Source: Cryptomeria japonica
Taxonomy: Eukaryota; Streptophyta; Pinopsida; Cupressales; Cupressaceae
DNA length: 64,000 bases
Direction of reading: 5' to 3'
Assembly: GCF_030272615.1 (NCBI RefSeq)
Contig: NC_081406.1
Span: 167,445,521 to 167,509,520 of the forward strand
This document shows, in pieces, positions 1 to 11,213 of this stretch; position 1 is the first letter of the stretch, and every line of letters starts with the position of its first letter. Position numbers and translations under genes: made by a program. Under the pieces are notes generated by a model. That model was not told the origin of the DNA and made no database searches. It saw only the letters and a program-made list of their open reading frames with translations.

Positions 1-126
1 ACAAGGTTTGTCATCTCTAAATCTAACTATTCCACCATCATACCTTTCCAAGCTTACAAATTTGCTTTTATCACCAATCATATGATGTGAATAACTGTTG
101 TCAATTATCCATTAATATTTCTCTTC
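1..126 (-). pseudogene. Copia protease fragment (element C)
   Basis: This is the start of a Ty1/Copia aspartic protease read leftward, continuing the gag frame at 127-1251. The conceptual translation has the familiar core W-I-I-D-x-x-x-S-H-H-M-x-G-D-K. The catalytic Asp-Ser-Gly reads Asp-Asn-Ser, and a stop codon sits just before the motif, so this copy is dead. The rest of pol lies left of the window. Identification rests on motif order after gag. Confidence 0.75.
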
Positions 127-1251
127 TACCTTAGAAGCCAATGCTCTCTCCTCAATCGAACAACTAGCGGAATCACCAGGTACAGTTCTATCCTCTTTAA
201 TGGAAATACACACAATTTCATCTCCTTCTGATTCATCATCTGTAACACCTTCATTTGCAACATAATAACAGTTCCTCTAGTTCCTAAACTTACGATTAGA
301 ATTATAAGGCTTATCACACTTCTCATATCTATCATTTCTATCATGCTTATCAAATTTATCATGTCTGTCATACTTAGCCATTCTCTCTAGGCATCTAGAA
401 GCAAAATGTCCTATATTATTACAAGAGAAACATTTTAAAGGCAATTTTCCATCATACATACTAGCACCTTTAGGCAATCTTCAGGAAATCAATGCTTCAA
501 TCTCATCAAGTTCTCTTTCTTGCTCTGCTATCTCTCTTCTTTCTCTTTCATATTTGGATATCTTGCACTCATAAGGATCATAATTCTGCTTACCAGACAT
601 AGATACTGATGCTTTAAATGTTGTCTCAAACTTTCCATGTGATTCTCCAAATCCGCTCACCTCAAATGCAACAAGTTTCCCAACTAACATGTCTCTTGTT
701 ACTATGGTCACACTCTGGATCTCATCAATGGTGACAACCTTATGTTTCTAAGTAGGAGGCAAGGATCTCAACACCTTAGCAAAAATCTCATCTTCCTCAA
801 TCTTTCCACCAGCGCATCTGATACCAAGGAAAATTTCATTTACCTTAGGCATGTATGAGTGTATGTTCTCATCATCTCCCATCTTCAATGTTTCATACTT
901 TCCTTTCAAACTCTACAACTTAGCAACTTTCACTTGATTGTCACCTTCATACAGGATTTCAAGCTTCTCCTAGATCTCATGTGCGGTCTAAAGTCCCATT
1001 ACATTTGTCATCTCAGAATCAATTAGGGCACTAAGCAATTCTTCCTTTACTCTAATATTTAATTCATCTTCCTTAGTCTCATCAGGAGTAGATGGTCCAT
1101 TCTGACGAAAAACATAGACATTCTTAGTGATCTTCTAGTAATCCTCTCCAAGACATTTCAAGTGCACTTCCATCCAGCTCTTCCATACTATATAGTTGCT
1201 TCCATCAAACCTCAAACAGTCCTTCTTGAAAAGAATACGTTGAGTTGCCAT
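127..1251 (-). pseudogene. gag: Copia gag (UBN2-type) with zinc knuckle, element C
   Basis: Degraded Ty1/Copia gag, which would form the virus-like particle and bind genomic RNA. The start chosen is the ATG at 1251, about 40 bp inside the PBS, opening with M-A-T-Q-R and an F-D-G-x-N-Y-x-x-W-K motif typical of UBN2 gag N-termini. The open segments at 481-711 and 277-477 lie in the same frame as this ATG, separated by in-frame stops. The second segment has a CCHC zinc knuckle (C-F-S-C, G-H-F-A, R-C). After it comes a charged Lys/Asp/Arg-rich tract. Several stops make it non-functional. Confidence 0.85.
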
Positions 1252-1293
1252 CCTGAATCTCCTCAAGTGATTAAGATTCTATCAGAGGATCTG

Positions 1294-1305
1294 GCTCTGA
1301 TACCA
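1294..1305 (-). other. Primer binding site of element C (initiator Met tRNA type)
   Basis: On the minus strand this reads TGGTATCAGAGC, the usual plant initiator-methionine tRNA primer site. It lies two bases inside the LTR end at 1308, which fixes both the LTR boundary and the leftward orientation of C. Confidence 0.92.
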
Positions 1306-1307
1306 AT

Positions 1308-2563
1308 TGTTAGTAACAATCAAGGAGGAAGATTGAGAGGGGGGTTGAATCATTCTTCACTGGATCTAGAAATTTAAACTTCAAATCAAGAACTAATAAA
1401 CTGTAGCAATACTCAAATAACCAAATTAACATCACAACACACAACACCAAAATTTTTGACATGGAAAACCTGGTTAAGGGAAAACCCACTGCGGGAATCT
1501 ACCCATAGTAAGATGATACTCTGTAGTAGTATGTGAAAATATTACAATGGGGAATGCACATGCATTTATGCACACTACCTAGAGCTCACTGATCAAAAGA
1601 TATTTTCCCGAAAGGCTACAACCCTCATGGAAGTCTCACTGACTTACAATATGATTTGGACTACAATTCACAAGGAATGAACTGCAATGATAGCATCTAC
1701 AAATGCTTGATGATAGTTCTGGTTAAGCACAATTGTCTACTCTACAATACCAAACTCACCTCAAGACTTCGTTGAATGATATATCCTTGTTCACACATTC
1801 ATCTCTCTCTGATAATGTAGACACAGTACTGACACACAATTTACATAAGCATCTCACCTATATATATACAAATCATCAACATTGATAACAAGGTTAGCTA
1901 AACCCTCAACCCTCATCTTACAATTACAAAAATTACATTGCGCCATACAAAGATTGACCACTTGACCAATATTATGATTTACATTACATAGCATGGACCT
2001 AATTTAAATTCTCAAATGATCAAATCCACCAAAAAACCTGCTAAGACCAATCACAACACGCTTAACCACCAGAAATATCGCATAACATGAAAATCATCAC
2101 CGGTTCATAAAAATCACCAAAACTTGCACAACAATCAATGCGGATCACCAAATCAAATAGGAAATGACTAGGAAACACCATCAAACATGTTATAATCATC
2201 CAGATCAGCTGCACCAACACCACTTTTCAAATCTTCATCGATCAACATCTAGAAGCTCAACAACACAACCAATCAACAATTGTCATGAGGAAAGATAACT
2301 TGTAGAGAACCTAATCAAGGACCATATGAAATGAAGATTCACAAGATCATCCAAGACAATATCCCAAATCTCAACACAAGATTTGATCATGCCAAAATAT
2401 ACTAGACAAAATACCAAATTCTACAAAATAGTGGTCAACAATACCTAACTATAAAACTGGATCAAAAAATCTTCCCAAAATCATTGGAATAGATCACAAG
2501 AATATGTTGACATGAATGACAACAACATATCCTAGCAGCAACAATGATCAAATAAATCCAACA
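1308..2563 (-). mobile_element. 5' LTR of Copia element C
   Basis: An LTR of 1,256 bp. On the minus strand it begins TGTTGG (2563) and ends CTAACA (1308), followed by the PBS. Near its start is a TTGTCATTCATGTCAA quasi-palindrome (2507-2522). A TATA-like stretch lies at 1858-1868 (minus), and near its end is the C-rich TTCAACCCCCCTCTC-type box common to Copia LTRs here. The mate LTR is outside the window, so the right boundary rests on the terminal motif alone. Confidence 0.8.
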
Positions 2564-2763
2564 AGAATGTCAAGGGAGGTTGCAGTGATGTAGGTGGTTG
2601 TCGCGCATAACACGTCATATGCTATAGGGGTTTCGACTAGATTCATCGCCTTCACATGTCAGTCATGTCGAAAATAGCCACCAATTCAATTTACACATGG
2701 AATCAATTATCTGGTTCATGTGCATCTGAGGGTCCATTTTGGGTTCATGAGCAGGGAAGAGAC
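2564..2763. other. Stretch without recognisable feature
   Basis: About 200 bp between the LTR of C and the minisatellite. No open frame, repeat or known motif was seen. Confidence 0.5.
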
Positions 2764-3660
2764 CATGTGGGATAACTCTAATGAAAAGAAAATGGTGTTC
2801 CCCTTATTCTACAACATGTTGGTTGAGCATTGAATGCTTCATGGGATAACACTTAAGTGAAGAGAATAGTGTTATACTTTATCTCACGTTATCAAAATGT
2901 GACCACCAATGGTCATGCAGGATAACTTAAGTTTGTTGAGAAAGGCAGTCCCTCTTTTCTCACGTTGTCAAAAGTGATAAACAAATGTCATGCGGGACAA
3001 GAAACTAAAGGGAAGATTGCAGATCCCTTATCCGACATAGGTTAAGATGCACACACAATGTTTCATGGGCTAATAAGTGAAAGCATTCTTTGAGGAAAAC
3101 CTTATCCCACATGAGAGAGATGGTTATGCAGTGGTCCTATGGGACAATGAAAAATGAAGGCAAAAGAGAGAAACCTTATCCTACACAAAGTAAGAGGCTT
3201 CACAAGGTTCTTGCAGGATAAGAAATCAAAGGGAGATTTCTTGAAGACACTTATCCTGCATGAGACAAGGATAATATTAGTGGGCCCACAGGATAAGAAA
3301 ACAAAAGGAAGTGAAGGGCCTTCTTATACTATGTGAACAAGATGGGATGTGAAGAATCCCATGAGATAAGGAAAAGCGAAGTAGGCATTGAAGGCTCTGC
3401 TTATCCCACATAACCAATAAGGGATGAGAAGAGAAACATGGGAGAAGGGAAAAGCTTTGCTAGCATGAAGAAATCTTATCCCTTGAGGTGAAATAGGGTT
3501 AAGGAATATAGCCTAGGATAAGGACAAGCGGAAACAAAAGGGAGAGACCTTATCCCACATGGGTTAAGAGACCATGCTAATATGGTGTGGGCTAACAAAG
3601 AAGGAGAAAAGATTCTTGAGAATAACATAATCTTATCCCACATGGGTAGAACATGCATGA
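2764..3660. repeat. Degenerate minisatellite, 74-76 bp period, about 12 hairpin-forming units
   Basis: A recurring CATG-x-GGGATAAG-like box appears at about 2764, 2840, 2914, 2988, 3064, 3139, 3211, 3285, 3358, 3437, 3511 and 3585, a steady 72-76 bp spacing. Most units also carry the complementary box CTTATCCCACATG about 40-50 bp later, with an A/G-rich middle. Each unit is therefore a potential hairpin. Units are strongly diverged, so the array is old. Two short open frames inside (for example 3154-3336) are chance products of the A-rich filler. It may be the U3 of the LTR-like DNA that follows. Confidence 0.75.
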
Positions 3661-4577
3661 AGTTCAATGGATGTGAGCAACTCGATAGTCCACATGGGCA
3701 TTGACCAAGTTTGACCTGATGACGTAGCATGTACGGATAAAATCAAAGGACACTTGTCAAAAAGATGAAAGGGTATTTTTTTGACAAAATTGTAGATTGT
3801 GATTGCCTTTGTGGTCATGTTTGCAAGTTGATAGACTCATAGGTCCACGTGGACGATTGACTAGGATTGACCAACTAACTTGGATGTTGAACTAGAAGAT
3901 GTCTACATGCTGATAGGTAGATTGATCTACATGGTGGCTAACTGACCTTGACTGAATAATCTAAACAAAGGAAATGGGAACATATGGCTCCTTGGCTGGT
4001 TGAAGATCTCTGATACGTAGAAGTCAGTGACGAAGGATTCTATAGTGGTAGTTCTCGATCTTTTTAGAATAGGTCGACAAAGGATGGAAAATGCATTGAT
4101 GGCAACCAAGTTGTAGGCAGTTTGTGTGGCTCGACGAAGGATTGCAGATCATTTTGGGTAGAGGAACATTGCTAAACTTAGTAATATTAGTACAAAGAAT
4201 GACCAGAAGAAAGATTTGATGCATCTACTACAGGAAACACGTATGAGATCATATTCAGGATAGAGAATAAAATATCTTGAGTCACATACCTCCAAGACAA
4301 CTTAGTTGAATAAAATATTCAAGTCTATAGTAGAATAAAATCTGATGTGTATAGAGCCGATTTAATCCAGCAGTAGCTGTAAATATAATTCGACATTGGT
4401 TGGTGAAAAATAATGATATCTCAACAATTGACTAATGATATATGTAGAGAGTATATATAGCGTGCTGAAGAGAAGTGTGTAGTAGTGTGTTGAATAGAGG
4501 TGTGTTGTTCTTGAGAGATAGATAGTATGTGTAGTTTCAAAGAGAAAACGTATCAATAATAGATCATTTTGGAAGAG
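3661..4577 (+). mobile_element. Probable upstream part of a plus-strand LTR (E), left boundary unresolved
   Basis: No coding frame. The right end has a TATA-like box at 4452-4460 and then transcript-leader-like sequence. At 4578 it is cut by element D. On the other side of D (11214 onward) the sequence continues into a typical Copia R-U5 region with a C-rich box, so 4200-4577 is probably U3/R of the same LTR. I could not find a start TG with a matching target duplication. Weak internal similarity (two GTCCACxTGG...GATTGACC stretches near 3690 and 3840) suggests more tandem structure. Confidence 0.45.
4452..4460 (+). promoter_or_regulatory. TATA-like box of LTR E
   Basis: TATATATAG, about 125 bp upstream of the D insertion point, followed by a GA-rich leader. 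It is the only good TATA match on this strand in the LTR-like segment. Function is inferred from position. Confidence 0.4.
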
Positions 4578-4582
4578 TAATG

Positions 4583-6074
4583 TGATGCAGAGCCCCAAGG
4601 AACAAAGGCTTCTCACACAAACTCAATCCACTAGACCCTCAACTAAGGTCTCAACATGCACATGGATTATTGGAAAATCCTGACAACAACATGAAAGGAC
4701 TCCTCTACACTCCCCTTTTCTCAATGGGATCCTACTATATCCATGAATAATTCATGGAGATAGAACTCACATCAAGTCTATTCTTGACACCAACTCTAAT
4801 GTAGCCACCTATGGCTGACTTGGTTTACAACATATCCACTATTGAATAATTGTATGGTCCCTATATAACCTCTTATATAACCCTAAGGACATTTATTACA
4901 ACCAAAACAATACACTTTTGTTTGTACAGATGCAATCAAGGCGACTGCCCTCTACTAGATGCCTATTCCTAGTAGCCCTATTTTTAAATTTCAAGGAAGA
5001 ACTCATAAATCCTCCTCATGATACCATATAATCTTGAAAATTTTTTATGCCTCCAATTATTACACAAAACACTTCCAAAACTTAGAAACCAACTCTTGCA
5101 TTTACTGGGTCAAAGGCTACTATTACAGGAGGGCTAAAAGGGCTTATATGTCACTTTTACAAAGAAACCACACTCCAAAGGTCTGATCCAAAGACACCAA
5201 TGGATTAAAAGGGTTTGCACACATTCCAAAACAACAAATCCATGTTCATATAGGGTCCAACATTCTTGTTTTTATCTTTGTGCAATTCTTAGTAACCAAA
5301 ATAGGCTAGTCACATGAGGATGCCTAGCCTAGGGCTTGATCCCAAACTCTGCCAGTTCAATGACACACTCAAAAAATTAAAGAAACTTAAAGTAAATTTT
5401 CTCCCCTCTCATTCCTTATATTTTTATCCAATTTGGCTAGAGGGATGTGGGGTTAATACATTTCCTTAGAAACCTTTGTTTTGGAGGGTTTTCAAACTGC
5501 CTATTACAAAAATGTAGATATATTCCTTATTACATATTATTTTCTTGCCAAATCAAAGCCAAATGAACACAAACACATATTCCTACTCAAACCAATGATT
5601 TATACTGCACATGGGGTCTGTACTATGGTCGTACAAATCATTGTACAATAGATTTATGGAATTTTCTGAGTGTTTATTGAAATTTGATCACTGCCTTTCA
5701 TCCAAACTTCATCATCATGATTCTTATTGACCTCCAAAGATTTAAAAAAGTTTCATCCAACCTTCTCAACCTAATCCAACTTAAATTTTAATTAGGTAGC
5801 TATTGGAGGGAGATTAGTTACCATTTGACAACAAATTGACAACAAAATTTCTCATCCAACTTGACAACTTTACATAAACTTGACAATCTATGAATTTTTC
5901 CTATGTAACCTATTAGGACACAACATAAACCTTAAAAATAGGCCACATAGAATCCAAAATACCTTTCTTTCCTCATTTATGCATTTTGCATGTCATTTGA
6001 CCATGGTCGACCAAGGAGGTCCTCTGGAGTTCACACTACAAAATTACATCAAAGCCTTACATAGCTAATCAAAT
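4583..6074 (-). mobile_element. 3' LTR of D, truncated at its 5' side
   Basis: About 1.49 kb, homologous to 8703-11084 once the solo LTR and the tandem duplication are removed from the other copy. The homology ends at about 6071-6074 inside the sequence that encodes the end of the RT fragment. That is the deletion joint; the short shared TAATCAAA there may be microhomology. Confidence 0.85.
4867..4880 (-). promoter_or_regulatory. TATA-like box in the D LTR
   Basis: On the minus strand GGTTATATAAGAGG. The same element is present in the 5' LTR at about 8990-9004, in the orientation of the D genes. It is the most plausible D promoter core. Confidence 0.45.
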
Positions 6075-7047
6075 TTTTGATGAATTTTTTGTAAAATGTT
6101 GCCAATCCATGGAAACTCCTCACATAACCTATTGTCTTGGGTGTTGGCCATGAAAAGATAGCCTCCACCTTTTCCGGATCCATATTCAAATTCCCCTTGG
6201 AGATTACAAAACCAAGGTAGACAAGCTCCTCCTTCATGAAGATACTCTTCTCCATGTTGGTCATCAACTTTTCATCATGCAACTTCTTCAAAATTAAGTT
6301 CAAGTGCTCCAAATGCTCCTCCTTTTTCCTTCTAAACACAAGAATATCATCAAGATAAACAACAACAAATTTACCAATGAAGTCCTTCAATACCTCATTC
6401 ATGAGGCACATAAAGGTGCTTGGGGCATTGGATAGCCCAAAAGGCATCACCATCCACTCATAAAGACCTTCATTTGTCTTGAAGGTTGTATTCCATTCAT
6501 CTCTCTGCCTTATTTTGATTTGATGATACCCACTCAAGATCAATTTTGGAGTAGTAGAAAGCCCCTCCTAAATAGTCCATTAAGTCTTCAATTCTAGGCA
6601 TAGGAAACCTATATCTTATGGTGATCCTATTGATGGCCCTAGAATCAATATGTAGTCTCCATTTTCCATCCTAGGTGCTAGGACTATTGGGACAATAGAT
6701 GGATTGAGACTCATTCTCACTAACCCCTTATCCAACAATTCTTGCACTTTCTTGTCAATCTCCTCATTCTAAGATAGAGTCATCTTACAGGTTGGTTTGT
6801 TTGGCAAAGTAGAACTTGGTACAAAGTCAATTTAATGGATTATGTCCCTAATGGGTGGTAAATTGTTAGGCATTTTTGCCACCATTATACTCTTATACCT
6901 ATCCAATAATTGCTGCACCTCCTTTGGAACTTCTTCCCTACCATGACTAGGCATGTTAGGATTGTTTTTGGGTTTCAAAATCAGAGCATACCCAGGGGTT
7001 CCTTCCTCCTTTAGGATGTCTAGAAACCCTTTTCCACTCACCAACAT
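6072..7047 (-). pseudogene. pol: Gypsy reverse transcriptase, 3' truncated (element D)
   Basis: Begins with the pre-RT motif L-P-P-x-R-x-x-x-H (about 6832-6870). A broken stretch (6545-6830) follows, with stops and frame changes in which Q-E-L-L-D-K-G-L-V-R and S-I-V-P-I-V-L-A-P can still be read. Next is an open block at 6049-6543 with [19 protein letters not shown] and the catalytic Y-L-D-D near 6350. The protein ends at F-I-K-N, where the frame enters LTR sequence. RNase H and integrase are absent. Metaviridae identity is clear; I cannot assign a clade. Confidence 0.9.
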
Positions 7048-7286
7048 GAAACTTGACCCAATGTTCTTATCTATACCATCATTCGGTAAAGGATCTATCT
7101 TGAATTTTCTCCCATTTTTGGTTATGAGAAAGGAGTTTGTTTTCCCATCTTGTTGGGATTGTACATCATACTACCATGGATGTCCTAACAATAGATGGAA
7201 AGCATCCATGGGGATCAATCACATAATATTTTGTCCTTATATTCTTCTATCTCAAATTCTACTCAAGATTGTTCATCTACTAAGAC

Positions 7287-7472
7287 CTATTGAGGTAATC
7301 TTTTCAACTTCAATTTGTCTACCATCTCCGTGGAAACCAAATTTTTAGTAGAATTTGAATCAACAATTACCTTACATAGCTTACCATAGGCCTTGCACAT
7401 GGTTTTGAATAACATCTTCCTCTGAGGCGATTCTTTCACTTGAGGTACCTTCAACATGGTTCTCCTCATCAT
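7287..7472 (-). pseudogene. Retropepsin-like protease remnant (element D)
   Basis: Contains V-I-V-D-S-N-S-T-x-N-L-V-S followed by K-L-x-L, the pattern of Gypsy proteases. The active-site Gly of D-S-G is replaced by Asn, so the enzyme would be inactive. It lies between gag and RT as expected. The region 7048-7286 links it to RT without a clean open frame. Confidence 0.75.
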
Positions 7473-7478
7473 CGAGAT

Positions 7479-8654
7479 TTATCCATCATGGGTTGGGGCT
7501 ACACTTCCAATTGAGGAATTGTCACTTTGGAAATCATCTTCTTGAATCAACTGGTTCCTTCTCTCTCCTCCATGAGAGTTTGAGGCTTTCTCAAGACACT
7601 TGTTTGCAGTGTTCCCTACTTGGTTGCAATTGAAGCATATTCCTATGAAGAAAATAGGACCTCTCCCTGGTCCACCAAATCTACCCCTTCCATTGAGTGT
7701 TCTTCCTCTAAAGCCTCCTCTTGAACCTGAGTCTCCACTTTGTTCTTGTTGGCTAGACTCACCTTCGGGTTTCTGAGATTGTACTCTTCCCCAAAAATTT
7801 CCTTTTCTTCTATAATTCTTTCCTCCTCTTCCCCTACAGTGTTGTTCACTTTTTCTTCTCAACTTATCTTCCACCCTCAAAGCCATTTGAAAGCATTCAT
7901 CTACTATTTTAGGAGTCATCAGTCTCATCTCATCTTGAATGTTGAACGTAATCCCATTCAAGTACCTAGCAACCTTCTCCTTTTCATCTTCATGGTGCCC
8001 TGATCTCAAACTCAATTTGTGGAATTCCTCTGTGTAGGAAGCAACATCCAAATCCTTCTATTTTAGATTTTTCATTCTCCTATACAACTGCACTTCATAA
8101 TCAGCAAGCATGAATTGGGCCTTGAGTTTGGACACTATCATTTCCCAAGAATGAATCATAGTGTTGCCCATCTTCAGCCTTTCACCTTGAGTGTAGTTAT
8201 ACCAAGTTAAGGCAACACCCTTTAGTTTGGTTGTAGAAAACTTTACTTTCTTCTCCTCAACCACTTTCTTGTACTCAAAATAATTATTTAGGGCATCTAT
8301 CCAATCTACAAGTTCTTCAGCATTCATCTTCCTACTATAGGTAGGAATCTCCATCTATACCTCAAAAGAGTCTTTGCTTATTATTTTGAGGGCTTCAAGG
8401 AATGGTCTCTAATCAATAGGTATCTTTGGCTCCTTCCATTAGATTTCTTCTTCCTCATCCTCTTGTTCTCCTTCTTCATTATTCTCCTCACTTGGCCCTT
8501 TTCCTTTCTTCATTACCTTTAGTTTAACCTTGAGTGCCTCCTTGACTCCAGTCTTGATAATTTCTTCCATCTCTTGAAATTTGTTAGCCACCTCTACAGA
8601 CATTCCCTTTGGAGGAATTATGCTAGCCTCTACTTGGCTCTCTTTTACTAACAT
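7479..8654 (-). pseudogene. gag: Gypsy gag (Retrotrans_gag) with degenerate zinc knuckle, element D
   Basis: Three blocks read leftward from the PBS. 8439-8654 is an acidic and Lys/Glu-rich N-terminal region starting 30-odd bp after the PBS. 8058-8354 holds the Retrotrans_gag core (M-E-I-P-x-Y, L-V-D-W-I-D-A-L-N-N-Y-F, L-x-G-V-A-L-T-W-Y). 7479-8051 holds the gag C-half (Y-T-E-E-F-H-K-L, a Gly/Arg-rich tract) and a zinc knuckle. In the knuckle C-F-N-C...N-K-C the His is Asn. Stops separate the blocks. Confidence 0.9.
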
Positions 8655-8687
8655 ACACCAAAATATGTCCTCCCAATGATCAGACCT

Positions 8688-8699
8688 GCTTTGATACCA
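8688..8699 (-). other. Primer binding site of D (Met tRNA type)
   Basis: Minus strand TGGTATCAAAGC, one base different from the usual TGGTATCAGAGC, three bases inside the LTR edge at 8703. Confidence 0.88.
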
Positions 8700-9517
8700 A
8701 TATGATGCAAAGTCCCAAGGAACAAAGGCTTCTCACACAAACTCAATCCACTATACCCTCAACTAAGGTCTCAACATACACATGTATTATTGGACAATCC
8801 TGACAACAACATGAAAGGAATCCTCTACACTCCCTTTTCTCAATGGGACCCCACTATATCCATGAACAACTCATGGAGATACAACTTCTCACATCAAGTC
8901 TATTCTTGACACCAACTCTCCTGTAGCCACCTATGGTTGACTTGGTTTGCAACATATCCACCATTGTAGAATATGCATTGACCCTATAGAACCTCTTATA
9001 TAACCCTAAAGAAATTGATTACAACCAAAAAAATACCCTTTTTTTTGTACAGATGCAATCAAGGTGACTGCCCTCTACTAGATGCCTATTCCTAGTAGCC
9101 TTGTTTTGAACTTTCAAGGTAGAAATAAGAAATCCTCCTCATGATACCATAGAATATTGACACTTTTTGATACCTCCAATGATGAAACAAAACACTTCAA
9201 AAACTTAGAACATAACTCTTGCATTTATCGGGTCAAAGGTTGTTCCTACAGGAGGGCTAAAAGGGCTTTTAGGCCACTTTTACAAAGCAACCACACTCCA
9301 AAAGTCTGATCCAAAGACACCAATGGATGAAAAGGGTTCATACGCATCCCAAAATGACAAATCCATGGTCATATAAGGTCCAATACACTTGGTTTTACCT
9401 CTGCATAATTCTTAGCAGTCAAAACAGGCTAGTCAAATGAGGATGCCTAGCCTAGGGCTTGATCCCAAACTCCACCAATTCAACGGCCCACTCAAAAATT
9501 TCAATAATCTTGAAGTA

Positions 9518-10114
9518 TGTATTAACGCACTTGACTTAATCCAAAAATCTCAACTGATTTTTTTTTTGAATAAATATTGATTTCTTATTCACACTTATTC
9601 TTAGTTATGTTTGATTCAATCGCATACTCTAGGAATCAATCAAAACAAGATAGTCATCCATCCAAATGGGATGGGAATCGAACCATACAGGTTATGCATC
9701 TAACCATACGGTCTAGGTATGTAGCCATACGGGCTAGGCATATGTTTATATGGGATAGGGAGTTTCATCTATCTAATTCGAGATAGGCATCTACCCAAAT
9801 AGAGTAGGCATCTATTCAAAGAATAGGAAATTCTCTAGCCCGATACTTTAGACTCATCGGGACCATCTGGGTCTTGAGTCAATCTCTAAAGACTACACTC
9901 CTCTACTAGGAGTGCACCGAGGTTGCCATCTTTAGGAGTAAATAAAAATAAGATAAAACAAGCTTGAGTTCTGCCTCAGAATTTGGCCTAAAGCCTTACG
10001 AAGTCAAGTGAATCCATACAGGATCCCTTCCAAGTATGCATTGAAATAATTTTAATCTTCCAATTACCATTTCTCATAAAATTAATAATAAGATTAATAA
10101 TAGTAGTAGTAATG

Positions 10115-10205
<91 letters not shown>

Positions 10206-10247
10206 GAATAGAAAGTCATATGAACATCCAAAAACAGGGTTATGACA
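9518..10247. mobile_element. Solo LTR (J) inside the D 5' LTR, TSD AAGTA
   Basis: A 730 bp block starting TGT and ending ACA, flanked by AAGTA at 9513-9517 and 10248-10252, and missing from the 3' LTR of D. No PBS, polypurine tract or coding sequence, so a solo LTR left by recombination is the simplest reading. It contains several CCATACGG-type motifs (about 9690-9730) and a long ATA microsatellite. Orientation is not determined. Confidence 0.8.
10109..10205. repeat. (TAA/ATA)n microsatellite
   Basis: About 90 bp of nearly uninterrupted ATA repeats inside solo LTR J. It is translated on the minus strand as a run of leucines, which is not a real protein. Confidence 0.97.
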
Positions 10248-10528
10248 AAGTACATTTTCTCCCCTCCCATTCCTTAGATTTGTAGCCAATTTGCTCGAAG
10301 GAATGTGGGGTTAAGAAGACATTTCCCTAGAAACCCTAGTTTTGGAGGGTTTTTAGACTGTCTATTACAAAAATGTAGATATATTCCTTATTACATAGTC
10401 TGATCTTGCCAAATCAAATCCAAATGAACATCAACACATATTCCTACTCAAATAAATGATTTAGACTGTACACAAGGTCCGTACTATGCGTGTACAAAGC
10501 ACTGTTATAGAAGATTTATGGAATTTTC

Positions 10529-10852
10529 TGAGTGTTTATTGAAATCTGATCACTGTCTTATATACAAACTTCAAAATCATCATTATTCTCAATCTCCAAG
10601 GCTTTAAACAAGTTTTCTCCAACCTCCTCAACTGACTCCAACTGAAATTTTAATTAGGCAATTGTTGGAGGGAGATTAGTTACAATTTTTTGAGTGTTTA
10701 TTGAAATCTGATCACTGTCTTATATACAAACTTCATCATCATCATTATTCTCAATCTCCAAGGCTTTAAACAAGTTTTCTCCAACCTCCTCAACTGACTC
10801 CAACTGAAATTTTAATTAGGCAATTGTTGGAGGGAGATTAGTTACAATTTGA
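10529..10852. repeat. Tandem duplication, 2 x 162 bp, in D 5' LTR
   Basis: The units starting TGAGTGTTTATTGAAATCTG at 10529 and 10691 are nearly identical. The 3' LTR of D has a single copy (about 5665-5825), so this arose after D inserted or by uneven exchange. Confidence 0.9.
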
Positions 10853-11213
10853 CAACAAAAGTTGTCATCCAAGTTGACAACTTTACACAAACTTGACAAT
10901 CTATGAATTTTCCCTGGGTAACCTATTAGGACACATAATAAACCTTTCAAATAGGCCACATAGAAGCCAAAATACATTTCTTGCCTCATTTAGGCATTTT
11001 GGATGTCATTTGACCATGGTTGACCAAGTAGGTCCTCTAGAGTTCACACTACAAAATGGCATCAAAGCCTTACATGGATAATCAAAACAACTCAAATGGC
11101 CTTGAAAGACCTTATTACAACTCAAAAACATTCAAATAACCTAAAAACACTTCTAAGAGCCTTCATTGTTCAAATGGTCTTCAAATCCTACAAGGTGCTC
11201 TTGCACCATAATG

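Larger units (their letters stand above)
4583..11208 (-). mobile_element. Ty3/Gypsy element D, internally deleted, TSD TAATG
   Basis: Leftward-reading Gypsy element. The target duplication TAATG is at 4578-4582 and 11209-11213. The outer ends are TGATGC (4583) and GCACCA (11208), nearly perfect inverted ends. Order on the minus strand is 5' LTR (8703-11208), PBS, gag, protease, RT, 3' LTR (4583 to about 6074). RNase H, integrase and the polypurine tract are missing: the RT reading frame runs straight into the 3' LTR, which also lacks the 124 bp or so corresponding to 11085-11208. The 5' LTR carries a 730 bp solo LTR and a 162 bp tandem duplication not present in the 3' LTR. Confidence 0.9.
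8703..11208 (-). mobile_element. 5' LTR of D, enlarged by a solo LTR and a tandem duplication
   Basis: Total 2,506 bp. Without the 730 bp insert (9518-10247 plus one TSD copy) and one 162 bp duplicate unit it would be about 1.6 kb. It ends next to the TSD TAATG at 11209. The segment 11085-11208 has no counterpart in the shortened 3' LTR. Confidence 0.88.

Noticed and set aside
1162-1377. 71-codon plus-strand frame
   Set aside because: Lies antisense over the gag start, PBS and LTR end of element C.
10074-10289. 71-codon poly-leucine frame
   Set aside because: It is only the translation of an ATA microsatellite inside a solo LTR.
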